A stretch of 6,451 nucleotides of DNA from Bryobacterales bacterium. GTDB lineage: Bacteria; Acidobacteriota; Terriglobia; Bryobacterales; Bryobacteraceae. Position numbers and translations under genes: made by a program. Below are positions 5,885 through 6,451 of this stretch, one piece after another. Below the pieces are notes generated by a model that was not told the origin of the DNA, ran no database searches, and saw only the letters and a list, made by a program, of their open reading frames with translations. The stretch is from the NCBI GenBank assembly GCA_003142355.1, contig PLMF01000104.1:8266-14716 (forward strand), written 5' to 3'. Each line of letters opens with the position of its first letter. Within the stretch, counting starts at the first letter, position 1.

Positions 5885-6267
5885 TCAGTGCCAATGACGA
5901 GATCGAGGCCGGCGGCTGCGGCGAATGCACGGAAATCCCGGTCTCGCGTAAGAAGAGGAATCCCGTGATCGATACAGCTTTGCGCGATCAATGCAGCGCC
6001 CAGGCGCGCCTTACGGCGCTTGGCCAACACCTTCGCTCGCAACTCGCCAGCCCGCTGCCAATAGCCAGGCTCGACCTCGATGAGCGGCAGCTCCGAAAGA
6101 GTCTGCGAAACCTCTGAAGGAAGCTTCGGGTCACTCAACACCTCGGTGAGCACAACGGGCACCATCAGCACTTGCCGGTCCTGGAGCGCCTTGTCGAGCA
6201 ACTCCGCGTCCTCGCCGCCATCTCCTTCGAGGAATCCGATCCAGGTGCTGGTGTCGACCGCGATCAT
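5881..6267 (-). CDS. vapC: VapC-like PIN-domain toxin, probably active-site impaired
   Basis: A 128-residue PIN-domain protein, the usual VapC length. VapC toxins are Mg-dependent ribonucleases whose site is built of about four acidic residues. Present are D5 (M-I-A-V-D-T-S-T-W), E42 (V-L-T-E-V-L) and D109/D111 (L-T-R-D-R-D-F). The third acid, expected in the ARLxDxLIAQ helix, is replaced: the sequence reads A-R-L-G-A-A-L-I-A-Q, with A91 at that place. The start at 6267 is chosen because the PIN fold begins there and a GAAGG sits 7 nt upstream; the frame stays open to 6441 but the upstream codons do not look like protein. It converges on the redox operon, with TAA (5883-5881) overlapping the operon's TAG by 4 nt. 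An ATGA overlap joins it to the small ORF upstream. It has no evident functional link to the operon. Confidence 0.85.
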   Translation of the reverse strand: MIAVDTSTWIGFLEGDGGEDAELLDKALQDRQVLMVPVVLTEVLSDPKLPSEVSQTLSELPLIEVEPGYWQRAGELRAKVLAKRRKARLGAALIAQSCIDHGIPLLTRDRDFRAFAAAAGLDLVIGTD

Positions 6268-6419
6268 CGATCGGCCTTCAACCGGGCTAACGTACGCGTG
6301 AAGCGAACCTTGCCCCGGAGTTGGCGCAGCCGCGCGTAGGCATGCGATGCCGCAACTAGTGCTATGACCGCCTGAAAACATTCTAAAAAACAATTCCAAT
6401 TCAAAATGTTTTGGCGCAT
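6264..6419 (-). CDS. Small ORF, possible degenerate VapB-type antitoxin
   Basis: A 51-codon ORF, ATG at 6419-6417 to a TGA overlapping the vapC start (ATGA), with an in-frame stop a few codons upstream. The C-terminal part, A-R-L-R-Q-L-R-G-K-V-R-F and then R-L-K-A-D-R, is basic and resembles the end of short VapB antitoxins (R-E-L-R-G-K-x-x-W type) as I remember them. The position directly before a VapC and the coupled overlap fit an antitoxin. Against this: the N-terminal half (M-R-Q-N-I-L-N-W-N-C-F) does not show the ribbon-helix-helix start expected of that family, it lies in AT-rich DNA unlike the rest, and there is no clear ribosome binding site. It may be a remnant of a decayed antitoxin or a chance ORF. 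Confidence 0.35.
   Translation of the reverse strand: MRQNILNWNCFLECFQAVIALVAASHAYARLRQLRGKVRFTRTLARLKADR
6275..6279 (-). promoter_or_regulatory. Ribosome binding site deciding the vapC start
   Basis: On the minus strand GAAGG lies 7 nt before the ATG at 6267, inside the last codons of the small upstream ORF. It supports the short 128-residue form of the PIN protein over the 186-codon open frame. Confidence 0.6.
6375..6412 (-). promoter_or_regulatory. AT-rich patch with 8-bp inverted repeat upstream of vapC, possible promoter/operator
   Basis: This is the only clearly AT-rich stretch in the window. Outer arms AAAACATT (6375-6382) and AATGTTTT (6405-6412) are perfect reverse complements 22 nt apart. 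On the minus strand the spacer holds a tandem GAATTG GAATTG and a -10-like TAGAAT; no good -35 sits at the proper distance. VapBC operons are usually self-regulated through inverted repeats at their promoter, which is the reason for the call. It would lie inside the 51-codon ORF, so both cannot be right as drawn. Confidence 0.25.
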
Positions 6420-6451
6420 ACTTGGGGTATGGGACGTTCACCCCTGAGTAT

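Noticed and set aside
6268..6441. N-terminal extension of the PIN protein to 186 residues
   Set aside because: The fold starts at M-I-A-V-D, a good ribosome binding site lies before that ATG, and the upstream codons cover AT-rich DNA and the end of another small frame.

Overview
The window is GC-rich and almost entirely coding. Its coding style and, above all, its short GC-rich palindromic repeats (TGCCCCACCA-type hairpins and a long 'DGRGSE'-encoding inverted repeat) recall from memory the Acidobacteria of the Bryobacterales/Solibacter group. That placement is an inference; no marker gene is present to prove it.

Layout. Positions 1-5884 form one tightly packed plus-strand operon that enters the window already in progress. 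Its parts are: (i) the C-terminal end of a multi-cluster 4Fe-4S ferredoxin-type protein (1-342); (ii) a polytopic NapH/NosR/YccM-type membrane iron-sulfur protein (363-1439); (iii) a NuoE-type [2Fe-2S] subunit carrying two extra N-terminal transmembrane helices (1436-2200); (iv) a NuoF/HydB-type FMN/NADH subunit with an N-terminal [2Fe-2S] domain and a C-terminal 2x[4Fe-4S] domain (2197-3873); (v) a 667-residue fusion of a NuoG/HydA-like [2Fe-2S] ferredoxin domain, a GltD/NfnB-like FAD/NAD(P)H oxidoreductase and a NuoG-like C-terminal [4Fe-4S] domain (3881-5884). Junctions ii/iii and iii/iv are ATGA overlaps; iv/v are 7 nt apart. On the minus strand, tail-to-tail with the operon (stop codons overlapping by 4 nt), lies a VapC-like PIN-domain gene (5881-6267), preceded by a 51-codon ORF that may be a decayed VapB antitoxin (6264-6419) and an AT-rich patch.

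Working model. Genes iii-v match the domain recipe of the Sporomusa-type (Stn, StnABC) transhydrogenases: NuoE-like plus NuoF-like plus an NfnB-like subunit, with two separate pyridine-nucleotide/flavin sites joined by iron-sulfur clusters. Such enzymes couple ferredoxin, NADH and NADP(H) by flavin-based bifurcation/confurcation. Unusually, the NuoE-like subunit here has a membrane anchor, and the genes sit directly behind a membrane NapH-like protein and a polyferredoxin. This suggests a membrane-attached, possibly quinone-linked, version of a Stn-type complex. Whether it bifurcates cannot be decided from sequence.

A second layer: each of the four complete operon genes carries at least one short palindromic repeat inside its reading frame, always at a place that looks like a linker or terminus (NapH-like N-terminus and C-terminus, NuoE-like linker, NuoF-like linker, GltD-like linker). 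These look like mobile palindromic elements tolerated between folded domains. I see no tRNA, rRNA, CRISPR array, insertion sequence or convincing rho-independent terminator. No gene-free stretch exceeds 300 bases.
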